DNA of 33,861 nucleotides, taken from NCBI GenBank assembly GCA_021741825.1, contig JAIOXB010000005.1:1-33861 (forward strand). The letters run 5' to 3'. Source of the DNA: Microbacteriaceae bacterium. Lineage in GTDB: Bacteria; Actinomycetota; Actinomycetes; Actinomycetales; Microbacteriaceae. Positions 8,617-16,683 of this stretch are shown one piece after another; within the stretch, counting starts at the first letter, position 1, and each line of letters begins with the position of its first letter. Below the pieces are notes generated by a model. The model was not told the DNA's origin. It made no database searches and saw only the letters and a program-made list of their open reading frames with translations. The translations under genes and the position numbers were made by a program.

Positions 8617-8622
8617 TAGTAT
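8617..8622 (+). promoter_or_regulatory. -10 box, leaderless promoter of the TetR-type gene
   Basis: TAGTAT is followed by TTTGCC and the ATG at 8629, again a 6-base spacing without a Shine-Dalgarno. It mirrors the arrangement of the divergent SDR gene. Confidence 0.5.
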
Positions 8623-8628
8623 TTTGCC

Positions 8629-9375
8629 ATGGGAAGACCGCCAAAAGGAACTCGGCCAGTAACCGACCCGTCGTTGACGGATGATTTTTGGCGGGACCTC
8701 ACCGGACAATCCGAGCCAGCACAGCGGGACCAATTCCTGTGGCTGTCGATTCACCTCGTCCGTGAACTCGGTTTGAATCAGTTCAAGATCACGACGGTCG
8801 CCAAAATGCTCGGGTATTCGGTGGCGATGGTCAATCACCATTTCGGGTCACGCGACGGGCTCATTGCTGAATGTGCCGAGCGAGTGCACCAGAACTACTC
8901 GCTCGAACTAATTGATGCAACCGAAGCCGCAGAGCGCAACCCGCGAGCCCGGCTCGAGGCGTACATCAGGGCCCGTGTGGTTTGTGGTCGACAGCTTGGG
9001 GGCTGGACGCAGGTTCTCAACTACCCCTACCACTCCTTCGAATCGCCAGCCATCGCAATCTCGCGATCAGGCGACTCGTTTGAGAACAGTTTCTTCCGGA
9101 ACCTGACGTACATCACCCAGTTGGTGCTCGACTTACAACAGGGGACCGTCTCGGACACGCGTCCCGATCGGCACGCGTTCGCGACCGAGATCATGAAACG
9201 CAACCCCGTAGCGATTTTTCACGCGGCGAATATTGGTACCGCAACTGCCGGGGCCGTGATGTGGATGTCGGGACGAATGGATGTCCTCACGCAACCTCAA
9301 GAGATTGTGGATCTCGCGAACGCGGCCCTCGAATGGCAGGTTGGCCACTTGGTCGACAGCATTCCCGTTCCCTGA
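8629..9375 (+). CDS. TetR/AcrR-family transcriptional regulator
   Basis: The protein has 248 residues. The N-terminal DNA-binding domain includes the helix-turn-helix ITTVAKMLGYSVAMVNHHFGSRDGLI (about 54-79), with the family-typical aromatic NHHFGSRDGL where many relatives have YYHF. The rest is an all-helical ligand-binding region without a recognisable ligand signature. An N-terminal extension (MGRPPKGTRP) gives a basic arm that could contact DNA. It is divergent from the SDR gene across about 85 bases and most likely represses that gene and itself when no ligand is bound (inferred from arrangement). A short GAGA-N5-TCTC repeat occurs between them but is too weak to call an operator. Confidence 0.88.
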   Translation: MGRPPKGTRPVTDPSLTDDFWRDLTGQSEPAQRDQFLWLSIHLVRELGLNQFKITTVAKMLGYSVAMVNHHFGSRDGLIAECAERVHQNYSLELIDATEAAERNPRARLEAYIRARVVCGRQLGGWTQVLNYPYHSFESPAIAISRSGDSFENSFFRNLTYITQLVLDLQQGTVSDTRPDRHAFATEIMKRNPVAIFHAANIGTATAGAVMWMSGRMDVLTQPQEIVDLANAALEWQVGHLVDSIPVP

Positions 9376-9429
9376 ATCCCGTCACCGGTGCGCAACAATA
9401 GACGTACAACCCGGTGAAAGGACTCGACC

Positions 9430-9816
9430 ATGGTCGCCGACAAGCGTATTTCCTCTGGTGGCCCGTGGGAGGACAGCATTGGCTATTCCCGCGCCACCGT
9501 GGCTGGTCCGACGGTCCACGTCTCTGGCACAACAGCCACAGTGAACGGTGAACTTCAGCACGCCGGAGACGCATACGGGCAGACACAGGTTGCCCTGGGC
9601 ATCATCGCCAATGCCCTAGCCGAGGCCGGGCATTCGATTAATGACATCGTCCGCACCCGAATGTTCCTGGCCAACGCGTCCGACATGGATGCCGTGGGCA
9701 AGGCGCACGGAGAGATGTTCGGCTCTATCAAACCCGCCGCGACCATGATCGCCGGTCTTGAGTTCATCAATCCAGAAATGCTCGTCGAGATCGAGGTTGA
9801 CTCGTATAAGGCGTGA
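9430..9816 (+). CDS. RidA/YjgF/YER057c family protein lacking the usual arginine
   Basis: The 128 residues match RidA length. A good Shine-Dalgarno (GAAAGGA) precedes the ATG. Family landmarks are IVRTRMFLANASDMDAVGKAHGEMF (73-97) and MLVEIEVDSY (117-126). True RidA enamine/imine deaminases carry Arg in PARS (Arg105 in E. coli); here the same site reads KPAATM, with Ala at 104. Glu120 is retained. The protein is therefore probably one of the Rid subfamilies with a different or unknown activity. It lies 54 bases after the TetR-type gene on the same strand, and a link to that regulon is possible but unproven. Confidence 0.88.
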   Translation: MVADKRISSGGPWEDSIGYSRATVAGPTVHVSGTTATVNGELQHAGDAYGQTQVALGIIANALAEAGHSINDIVRTRMFLANASDMDAVGKAHGEMFGSIKPAATMIAGLEFINPEMLVEIEVDSYKA

Positions 9817-9860
9817 CAATCGATACGTCAAACACCAGGTGAGGGAAATTTGGGTGCTGA

Positions 9861-9866
9861 TAGGCT
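9861..9866 (+). promoter_or_regulatory. -10 box, possible leaderless promoter of the GT-C-like gene
   Basis: TAGGCT is followed by 7 bases and a GTG at 9874. This favours the GTG as a leaderless start, although an in-frame TTG at 9850 has a Shine-Dalgarno-like GGTGAGG upstream. Confidence 0.35.
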
Positions 9867-9873
9867 CAACCAC

Positions 9874-11736
9874 GTGACTTCGAGGACCTTAAAGTTGCCG
9901 ACGTGGCTTGGCAAAATCGGCCGAATCGATGGCGACGATAGAAGGTTCGTGATTTTCACGAGCATTGCGGCGTACCTCGGCATTTCGGTCATCTACAACA
10001 TTGCCCAATACCAATCCTTGGGCGCGGCTCGCGTGACGGTGGCAGCACTGCTATTCGTCGCACTGTTCATCTGCTTTTTTGCTGTGAGTCACCGCGGGGA
10101 ATCGTGGCGTTTTCCGCGTCCTCAGAATTTTTGGGCCGGGCTGTGGATTCCACTCGTGACACTGTTCGCGTGGATGTCCAGTTTCCCGAGTGGCGAGCGA
10201 TTTCAGGAATACTATCCAGCGTTTCCGCTGAATTCGATCGACTCTGGGGGGCCGATTGGTCGGGACACGGTGTTCCATGAAACGCTGATTCAGAGCATCA
10301 TGAGTTTCGGATACCCGAGCACGGGGCTCAACGATGTTCCGCTCTTGGTTTATCACACGCTGAGTCACTACACCGAATCCGCGATTCTCTTGATTTCCGG
10401 TCTTGAACCGCTCGACAGTGCGGGTCTTTTTTTCGACCTCAAGGTCGTTCTCATCGTCGCGAGTATCGTGTTGTTGCTCAGCGCGGCGACAAAAGACCGC
10501 TCCTTTACGACATTTGTCGTTGCCGTCATCGTGGCAGTTCCCGCCTTGACCTCCCGCTGGTTAATCACGTGGTCGTTGGCGCTCTGGTTGACAACATTCA
10601 TTTTGATCGCCACGGCTCGTTTCAGCCACCGTGCGATCACGTCTGCAGCGCGTCCGACCGGGGCCACCCTGGTCGGGCTCGGCGTCATCGGTGTTGCACT
10701 GTGTTTGGGGAAAATTTCGTCCGGGATGATTTACATTCTTGTCGTCGGCATACACCTGCTCATCTCGCACGGCCGAGACAGACGTATTTACCTGCTGGGG
10801 ACGTCCTGGCTCGTGTTTCTCGTCATCTACGGTTGGCAATTCGCACGCGACCGAACGATTGTTCCCGCCGAGGATGGATTTTCCGTGTGGAATGGCATCA
10901 AGTCAGTTGCCAAAATGATCCTCCTCAACGGCAAATTTCCGCAATACACGCAAGACCTTTACGTGCTTGGTGGTGTAATCATCATCACCTGGGTCCTTTA
11001 CCGGCGACGATCGACCGTCGCCCTGGCGCTTTCGCTCGCAACTGGTTTCGCGGGAATTTGCGTACTCCAATTCCTAGGAACAAACCCCCACGATGTGCGC
11101 TACTTCGCCCAAGCGCTGTTTTTCGTTGTACTTCTCTTCACCGTTCTCGAAATTCTCTCAATCACCCCCACCGCGTCCCTCGCAAAGCCAATCACCAACG
11201 CAGTCTTTCGTCGTTGGTCATATGTCGCGTTCGTTGGCGTGCTGGCAATTGCCGTGACGGGAATCGGACGAGCTCCACTTGATGTTCTCACGTCATCTCC
11301 CGCCTCAATCATCAAACCTTTCTCTGACGTGCGGCCAACGAATGACGCGACGAGCCCGCGGATAGAAGAATTTAGGCACGATCTGAAATCATTCATGGAA
11401 TCTGAGGGCCTCAACAAGCGCAACAGCCTGCTGTTTATCCCGAGTGAGGTCTGGCCAGATTTGTCGGCACGTTTGGCCGAATCCGACTCTCTCAAGGCGG
11501 GAAAATCGTGGTCGCACCCGTTTGTCATTTACGCGGCCACCGGAGTCCCCTTGCTCAACGGAATTGTCGCGTGGGAGGACTATTACGGGTTCTCGGCTTA
11601 TTCCGAACGCAATGTGGTGATTCCCGCCGCGCAACTTTCGATTTCAGACCCTTGTCGTTTTGGGAAGACAATCATCGTCGTTGGGAAATGGCATCCTGCC
11701 GCTTTCTCGACACAGTGCGGAGCGTCCGGTGAGTAA
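9874..11736 (+). CDS. Polytopic membrane protein, GT-C glycosyltransferase-like
   Basis: From GTG at 9874 the protein has 620 residues; an alternative TTG start at 9850 would add 8. About 11-13 hydrophobic segments run from residue 25 to about 470, followed by a soluble C-terminal domain of about 150 residues. The first large loop carries NSIDSGGPIGRDTVFHETLIQSIMSFGYPSTGLND and LLVYHTLSHY, which resemble the Asp/His-bearing loop and YHxxSH pattern of lipid-linked-sugar GT-C proteins. No exact family is recognised. The downstream gtrA overlaps its 3' end by 8 bases, so the two are translated together, which supports a role in envelope glycan transfer outside the membrane. Acceptor and sugar are unknown. 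Confidence 0.72.
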   Translation: MTSRTLKLPTWLGKIGRIDGDDRRFVIFTSIAAYLGISVIYNIAQYQSLGAARVTVAALLFVALFICFFAVSHRGESWRFPRPQNFWAGLWIPLVTLFAWMSSFPSGERFQEYYPAFPLNSIDSGGPIGRDTVFHETLIQSIMSFGYPSTGLNDVPLLVYHTLSHYTESAILLISGLEPLDSAGLFFDLKVVLIVASIVLLLSAATKDRSFTTFVVAVIVAVPALTSRWLITWSLALWLTTFILIATARFSHRAITSAARPTGATLVGLGVIGVALCLGKISSGMIYILVVGIHLLISHGRDRRIYLLGTSWLVFLVIYGWQFARDRTIVPAEDGFSVWNGIKSVAKMILLNGKFPQYTQDLYVLGGVIIITWVLYRRRSTVALALSLATGFAGICVLQFLGTNPHDVRYFAQALFFVVLLFTVLEILSITPTASLAKPITNAVFRRWSYVAFVGVLAIAVTGIGRAPLDVLTSSPASIIKPFSDVRPTNDATSPRIEEFRHDLKSFMESEGLNKRNSLLFIPSEVWPDLSARLAESDSLKAGKSWSHPFVIYAATGVPLLNGIVAWEDYYGFSAYSERNVVIPAAQLSISDPCRFGKTIIVVGKWHPAAFSTQCGASGE

Positions 11737-12139
11737 TCGCGAAGCACCGGAATCTTTGCGTTTCCTGGCGGTGGGCGCGTTCAACACGCTGCTTGGCTTC
11801 GGTGCTTTCGCCCTGATTCAATTTCTCATCGGGGCCTGGATTGGCGAGGTTCTGGTTCTCGTTCTCGCTCACATCTCAGTGTCCACCATTGCGTTTTTTC
11901 TGCATCGCCGTATAACGTTTCGAGCCCACGGAAATCTGGTGATTGATTTTGTGCGCTTCCAGAGCGTGTACATCATCCCCGTCGGCATCAACCTCGTGGT
12001 TCTGCCACTACTCGTTCGGGTCGCCGGAATGAACGTTTATCTCGCTCAGGGAATAATCACGATTTTTAGTGTGGTCGTGAGCTATTTCGGTCACAAGTAC
12101 TTCTCGTTCCGCCGTAAGGGACCACCGAAACCTCAATAA
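11729..12139 (+). CDS. GtrA-family membrane protein
   Basis: The GTG start at 11729 gives 136 residues, the normal size; it overlaps the upstream gene by 8 bases and has a GGAG site upstream. A longer in-frame start at 11660 would give an unusual polar N-terminus and is rejected. Four membrane segments are visible, starting with the family opening LRFLAVGAFNTLLGFGAFALIQFL, then a loop with FFLHRRITFRA and a final VVSYFGHKYFSFRRKG. GtrA proteins are thought to flip or pass polyprenyl-phosphate-linked sugars made by GtrB-type enzymes. A GtrB/DPM1-like gene is convergent immediately downstream, fitting a functional pair on opposite strands. Confidence 0.88.
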   Translation: MSNREAPESLRFLAVGAFNTLLGFGAFALIQFLIGAWIGEVLVLVLAHISVSTIAFFLHRRITFRAHGNLVIDFVRFQSVYIIPVGINLVVLPLLVRVAGMNVYLAQGIITIFSVVVSYFGHKYFSFRRKGPPKPQ

Positions 12140-13074
12140 TCGACGGTGCTATCCGCGACAAACCCGATCGGTTCCGCACGCAACGAAATGTAGATGCGCA
12201 AAATGTATTCGCCGATAACGCCGACCAGCATTGCGATAATCCCGAAGCCGAACAGGATTAACGAAAAAAGGCTCGCAAACCCTTCGGGCCAATTGGGGTT
12301 TGACAGCTTCTCCGAGATAATCCACACGATCATCGATAACGACGCGACCAGGAACATTCCTCCGAAAAAGATGGCCATGCGCAGTGGCACAATCGAGTTG
12401 TTGAAGATTGCTTCAACGCCCAGTTTGAAAACCTTGCTGAGCGGGAACTTGCTCTCGCCCGCCACTCGCGCCGCGCGCTCGTATTCAATACCGACGCTCT
12501 CAAATCCCATTCCCGCAATAGTGCCGCGGATATAGGGCCGAGGGTTGTTCTGTGCCAGCAACGCCGTAATGACCCGGCGGTCCAGCAGGCGGAAATCGCC
12601 CGCGTCGCGAGGAATCGGGTGCTCGCTCAGCCGGTCAATCGCCCAATAGCCAACCGATCGAATCATCCCGTTGACCGCGCCTTCTTTGCGGGCGCGACGA
12701 ACTCCGTAGACGACCCGAGCGCCCTTCTCCCACTCCGCAAGGAATGTGGCAATCAGTGAGGGCGGGTCCTGCAGGTCCGCATCAATCTGAATGACGGCGG
12801 CGCCCGACGTGAACGAATAGTTCATGAGGATTGACTTCTGGAACCCGATGTTGCGGGTGAAACGAAAACCCTTCACGCGCGAATCTGACTTTGCCATGCG
12901 CTGAATCATGGGCCACGAATCGTCCGTTGAATGATTGTCGGTGAAAACGAATTCGAAATCGAACCTGCGCGACAACGATTTCGCTACCGAAACCAGTTCC
13001 GTGTAGAGGTTTTTCAGGTTCTCTTGCTCGTTAAAGACCGGAATCGAGATACTGACGAGGCGATTGCTGCTCAC
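12133..13074 (-). CDS. GT2 glycosyltransferase, GtrB/DPM1/ArnC-like (polyprenyl-phosphate sugar transferase)
   Basis: The protein has 313 residues from a GTG start at 13074 that overlaps the upstream stop (TAGTG). The GT-A domain has SISIPVFNEQENL (8-20), TDNHSTDDSW (45-54) and the metal-binding DADLQDPP (98-105), diagnostic of the dolichyl/polyprenyl-phosphate mannose-glucose synthase group. Two C-terminal membrane segments (about 235-258 and 272-300) anchor it, as in GtrB/ArnC. It should transfer a nucleotide-activated sugar to polyprenyl phosphate on the inner face. Its end overlaps gtrA by 7 bases in convergent orientation. The donor could be the CDP-6-deoxy sugar made by the neighbouring genes, but that is inference. 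Confidence 0.9.
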   Translation of the reverse strand: MSSNRLVSISIPVFNEQENLKNLYTELVSVAKSLSRRFDFEFVFTDNHSTDDSWPMIQRMAKSDSRVKGFRFTRNIGFQKSILMNYSFTSGAAVIQIDADLQDPPSLIATFLAEWEKGARVVYGVRRARKEGAVNGMIRSVGYWAIDRLSEHPIPRDAGDFRLLDRRVITALLAQNNPRPYIRGTIAGMGFESVGIEYERAARVAGESKFPLSKVFKLGVEAIFNNSIVPLRMAIFFGGMFLVASLSMIVWIISEKLSNPNWPEGFASLFSLILFGFGIIAMLVGVIGEYILRIYISLRAEPIGFVADSTVDY

Positions 13075-13922
13075 TATTTCTCGTTCCGTTCGTTCTCGGG
13101 CGATTTCATCGCGAAAGCTTGGTGCATGTAGTCGACGACCCCTGTGATTGGTTCACGGAAACTCACGCCCGCCAATTCTACGGTGGGAATCTCTCGTGCC
13201 TGGAAAACCTCATTCGGCGCGGAAGCGATGGCCCCGATGTTGAGAAGATCCGTGCGGTCAAAGCTCGAAAAAATCGATTCGGCGAGGACCCTCAGTTGCA
13301 CGGGCATTCCGTGGGAAATCGTGACCCATCGCGACGGGCGTGTGGCCGAGAGAATGTTGAGCGCTTCGACGAGATCGTCAACGTGGTGATATTCGCGAAG
13401 TTGTTCGCCGGAAGACATGTCAAACGACTTTTCCGCAACGAGCGCATCGAGAATCTGCCCCAAAAACATGTGCGGCTGCGGAATCGCGGCACCGTAGACG
13501 GTGTGGAAGCGAACATGCATCGCGTCGACTCCCGAATCTGCGGCATCGTCGACGAGTTCCGCAACCGCTCGCTTGGATTCGAGGTAAGGATTTGTGCTCG
13601 GACCGAGTGACTCGAGAGCTGTTCCGTAGGTTGTCACCGCAAATCCACTGGACTTTGCGACATCCAGCACTGTTCCGGGAAGGGTTACGTTGACGGCGGT
13701 CACGACGTCAGTACTAGACCGCGGGTCCGTCACAGCGGCGAAAAGATGAACGTTTTTCGGGGCAACGGGAAGTGAGTCGACAAACCGTTCAAACGCTGAC
13801 CCATCGGTGTCGGCAAGCCACAATTCGATGTCCTGACGGCCCGCCACGATGAATTGTTCGTGAGGGTTGGCGGCAACGAATCGCTGGGCAATCCGTGACG
13901 AACCGCCGATAATGAGTTGCAC
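13074..13922 (-). CDS. NAD(P)-dependent epimerase/reductase, short
   Basis: From GTG at 13922 the protein has 282 residues and begins directly with the first Rossmann strand (VQLIIGGSSRIA). An upstream in-frame ATG at 14009 would add 29 residues, but that stretch uses codons uncommon in the neighbours (CTA, AGG, AGT) and would leave only 16 bases to the divergent rfbF, so I prefer the GTG. The catalytic pair is Tyr113-Lys117 (NPYLESKR). The first glycine motif is altered (GGSSRIA instead of GxxGxxG). Neighbouring CDP-glucose enzymes suggest it reduces or epimerises a CDP-4-keto-6-deoxyhexose, like CDP-abequose or CDP-paratose synthases (inference). Confidence 0.78.
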   Translation of the reverse strand: MQLIIGGSSRIAQRFVAANPHEQFIVAGRQDIELWLADTDGSAFERFVDSLPVAPKNVHLFAAVTDPRSSTDVVTAVNVTLPGTVLDVAKSSGFAVTTYGTALESLGPSTNPYLESKRAVAELVDDAADSGVDAMHVRFHTVYGAAIPQPHMFLGQILDALVAEKSFDMSSGEQLREYHHVDDLVEALNILSATRPSRWVTISHGMPVQLRVLAESIFSSFDRTDLLNIGAIASAPNEVFQAREIPTVELAGVSFREPITGVVDYMHQAFAMKSPENERNEK

Positions 13923-13976
13923 GACAATCGATCCAATCAGTCGCTCAGCGGAGGGAGTCTCCAGCCTGTCTGACAC

Positions 13977-13982
13977 TAGACT
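13977..13982 (+). promoter_or_regulatory. Candidate -10 box for rfbF-rfbG
   Basis: TAGACT stands about 44 bases before the rfbF ATG. On the opposite strand an overlapping TAGTGT (13974-13979) could serve the divergent epimerase gene, so the two promoters may exclude each other. No clear -35 element was found. Confidence 0.3.
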
Positions 13983-14025
13983 TGCAATATTGTTGAGCAT
14001 ATCGGACATGCTTCTTCTCACATGA

Positions 14026-14823
14026 ATGAATAGTGCAGGTGACATCATCAAGGCAGTGATTCTCGCGGGAGGCCTCGGGACCCGCATTAGCGAAGAAACA
14101 TCGACTCGACCGAAACCCATGGTCGAGGTCGGGGGGATGCCGATTCTGTGGCACATCATGAAGATGTACTCGCACCACGGAATCAACGAGTTCATCATTT
14201 GCCTGGGATACAAGGGCTACGCGATCAAGGAATACTTCGCGAACTATTTCCTCCACACCTCGGACGTGACGATGGACCTTTCGGACAATTCGATCGAGGT
14301 CCACCACCGTTACACCGAGCCGTGGAAAGTCACACTCGTGGACACGGGTGAAGCGACAATGACCGGTGGCCGGTTGAAGCGAATTCGCTCGTATCTCACC
14401 GCCGGAGAGCCCTTCTGCATGACCTACGGTGACGGTGTCAGTGACGTGGACATCACCCAGCTCATCGCTCACCACACATCAGCGGGACTGGACGCCACCC
14501 TCACCGCGACTATTCCACCGGGTCGATTTGGCGCGCTCGACCTTGCGCCAGACGGCCGAGTCAACGCTTTCCAGGAAAAGCCCGACGGGGACGGCGGAAT
14601 GATCAACGGCGGCTTTTTCGTCCTCGACCCCAAAGTGATCGATTTGGTCGACGGCGATGACACGGTGTGGGAGCAGGGTCCGCTCGAGAAACTCGCCAAA
14701 TCCGGGCAATTGTCGGCATTCACACACACGGGGTTTTGGCAACCGATGGATACGCTTCGTGACAAGAACTATCTTGAAGCGCTCTGGGCCAAGGGAGAAG
14801 CGCCGTGGAAAACCTGGGCGTGA
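14026..14823 (+). CDS. rfbF: Glucose-1-phosphate cytidylyltransferase
   Basis: The 265 residues are normal for RfbF/DdhA. Sugar-nucleotidyltransferase motifs are [24 protein letters not shown] spread over 10-33, where GGLGTR binds the nucleotide and RPKPMV carries the catalytic Lys. Further RfbF-specific features are [40 protein letters not shown] and INGGFFV. It makes CDP-glucose from CTP and glucose 1-phosphate, the entry step to CDP-6-deoxyhexoses. No Shine-Dalgarno is visible before ATG at 14026. The next gene starts 19 bases before its stop, so they are coupled. Confidence 0.95.
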   Translation: MNSAGDIIKAVILAGGLGTRISEETSTRPKPMVEVGGMPILWHIMKMYSHHGINEFIICLGYKGYAIKEYFANYFLHTSDVTMDLSDNSIEVHHRYTEPWKVTLVDTGEATMTGGRLKRIRSYLTAGEPFCMTYGDGVSDVDITQLIAHHTSAGLDATLTATIPPGRFGALDLAPDGRVNAFQEKPDGDGGMINGGFFVLDPKVIDLVDGDDTVWEQGPLEKLAKSGQLSAFTHTGFWQPMDTLRDKNYLEALWAKGEAPWKTWA

Positions 14824-15890
14824 CCGCCGATTTCTGGTCGGGAAAGCGCGTTTTTCTGACCGGACACACAGGTTTTAAGGGCAGCTGGTTGGCCGTCTGG
14901 TTGCACAAACTCGGCGCAGACGTGACGGGCTTTTCGCTCGAGCCAAACACGCAGCCGAATCATTTCGAGGCGCTGAAACTCGACTCTGCCATCACGTCGA
15001 TTCTGGGCGACATTCGAGACCTCGAACACCTTCGGTCATCGATGGTCGCGGCGAATCCCGACATTGTCCTGCACCTCGCGGCGCAACCGCTCGTTCGCGA
15101 GTCGTTCGACAACCCCATCGACACCTACGCGACCAACGTGATGGGTACCGCGAACGTTCTCGAATCGGTTCGCGATTGCCCGAGCGTCAAATCGGTCGTG
15201 ATGATCACGACCGACAAGGTCTACGAAAACAAGGAATGGGAATGGGGTTACCGCGAAGACGACCGTCTCGGCGGCTTTGACCCCTATTCGAACAGCAAGG
15301 CCTGCAGTGAACTCGTCACCGCGTCATACACTCAGTCTTTTTTCAACTCGGACGACTACGGCACCCACGGAGTCGCGATTGCGACCGCTCGAGCCGGGAA
15401 TGTTTTCGGCGGCGGAGACTGGGCGAAAGACCGCCTGATTCCCGACCTTGTTCGCGCGCACGCGGAAAAAGTGGCTCCGGTGATTCGCTACCCCGGTGCC
15501 GTTCGTCCGTGGCAGCACGTGCTCGAGCCACTGAGTGGTTATCTTGCCCTCGCCCGCGCCTTATATGAACACGGCCCGCGGTTCAACGGCGCCTACAACT
15601 TCGGCCCCCGAGACACCGACGCACAGACCGTCAAAACAATCTGCGAGATCGTCACGGGAATTCTGGGTGACGCGCAGAAGTGGGTGTTGGACGACGCGGT
15701 CAATCCCCACGAGGCGGGCCATCTCAAACTCGATATCTCGAAGGCAAAGGCACGACTCGGCTGGGAGCCAAAAACCAACCTCGACCAAGGCCTGACGCTT
15801 GCGGGTGAGTGGTACAAGAACTTCGCTGCGGGAACAGACGCGATGGAGTTAACACTGCGTGATATCGCAGCGTTCGAGGTGCTTTCCTAG
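14805..15890 (+). CDS. rfbG: CDP-glucose 4,6-dehydratase
   Basis: The 361 residues match RfbG/DdhB. It starts with GTG at 14805 inside the end of rfbF, with AAGGGAG as ribosome-binding site. The cofactor motif [11 protein letters not shown] is at 20-30, the catalytic TTDK at 135-138 and Tyr161-Lys165 in YSNSK. The motifs [11 protein letters not shown] and [14 protein letters not shown] are typical of the CDP-glucose branch of the extended SDR family. It converts CDP-glucose to CDP-4-keto-6-deoxyglucose. No RfbH (3-dehydratase) follows, so the product is more likely reduced or epimerised at C4 than deoxygenated at C3, unless rfbH lies elsewhere. Confidence 0.95.
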   Translation: MENLGVTADFWSGKRVFLTGHTGFKGSWLAVWLHKLGADVTGFSLEPNTQPNHFEALKLDSAITSILGDIRDLEHLRSSMVAANPDIVLHLAAQPLVRESFDNPIDTYATNVMGTANVLESVRDCPSVKSVVMITTDKVYENKEWEWGYREDDRLGGFDPYSNSKACSELVTASYTQSFFNSDDYGTHGVAIATARAGNVFGGGDWAKDRLIPDLVRAHAEKVAPVIRYPGAVRPWQHVLEPLSGYLALARALYEHGPRFNGAYNFGPRDTDAQTVKTICEIVTGILGDAQKWVLDDAVNPHEAGHLKLDISKAKARLGWEPKTNLDQGLTLAGEWYKNFAAGTDAMELTLRDIAAFEVLS

Positions 15891-15936
15891 CAATCTCGAT
15901 TTGACCTGAACTGACGATCCCGAGAACAACTCGCCG

Positions 15937-16683
15937 TCAGAAGAGGAGAGTCACACCGCGAATGAGGGTGGCGACCGATCCCAGGATTGCGAGCCACGTT
16001 ATCGCGTTGCTCGTGCGTTCGAGCGAGAGCTTTCGTGAGATCAGTTCTCCGACGAGGAGACCGGCCCCCAGAGCCCCCAGCAACACGATCCACGAAATGA
16101 GCGAATACGACGGCAGTGGAATCGAGCCGCCCCAGGTCTTGAACAGGAGCGAGCCTCCGCTCATCATGATGAGGAGGGGCTGAATCGTCGGGATGAACCT
16201 GTCCGGCGGCCACCTTTTCAGATTGCGGAACACGACCAAGGGTGGGCCGCCGATCGATGCGACGGCGTTCAGGAACCCGGACGCCAACCCGGTCAGAGAC
16301 GCGGGAATGAACAGTGACTGTGTCGACGGCAGCGGAGGGGACTTCACCGTGATGATTACCGCGAGTAACAACACGAACCCGATTCCGACCTCCAGAAAAG
16401 CCGGATCGACCTCCTTCAGGAACGACACCCCGAGCCAGATTCCCAGCGCACAGGGAAGAAACATCGGCAGGATTATGTTCCATTCGATGTTCCGCCAGTT
16501 CAGAAACATCGCCAATCCTGCCGCAGGCAGACCAAGCAGGTTCATCAACAAGACGCCTTCGAACGGTCCTACGGCGATGATCGCCAGCGGAGCCGCCGCC
16601 AAAGCGAACCCCATACCCGTAGCACGTTGAGCAATTCCTCCCATGGCAACCGCCAGCAGCAGGAGCCATGCGTAATCGATCAT
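15937..16683 (-). CDS. TSUP-family permease (TauE/SafE type), copy 1
   Basis: The 248-residue membrane protein has about 7-8 hydrophobic segments in two similar halves. Each half shows the TSUP pattern: GGIAQRATGMGFALAAAP in the first and GLASGFLNAVASIGGPP in the second. Members move sulfite, sulfoacetate or other small organic anions, usually outward. Its ATG overlaps the amidohydrolase stop by one base (TGATG), making it the last gene of the 13-gene minus-strand set. A second TSUP gene with the same sequence landmarks lies at 31097. The position suggests export of a pathway by-product or uptake of a related anion; the substrate is not established. Confidence 0.87.
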   Translation of the reverse strand: MIDYAWLLLLAVAMGGIAQRATGMGFALAAAPLAIIAVGPFEGVLLMNLLGLPAAGLAMFLNWRNIEWNIILPMFLPCALGIWLGVSFLKEVDPAFLEVGIGFVLLLAVIITVKSPPLPSTQSLFIPASLTGLASGFLNAVASIGGPPLVVFRNLKRWPPDRFIPTIQPLLIMMSGGSLLFKTWGGSIPLPSYSLISWIVLLGALGAGLLVGELISRKLSLERTSNAITWLAILGSVATLIRGVTLLF

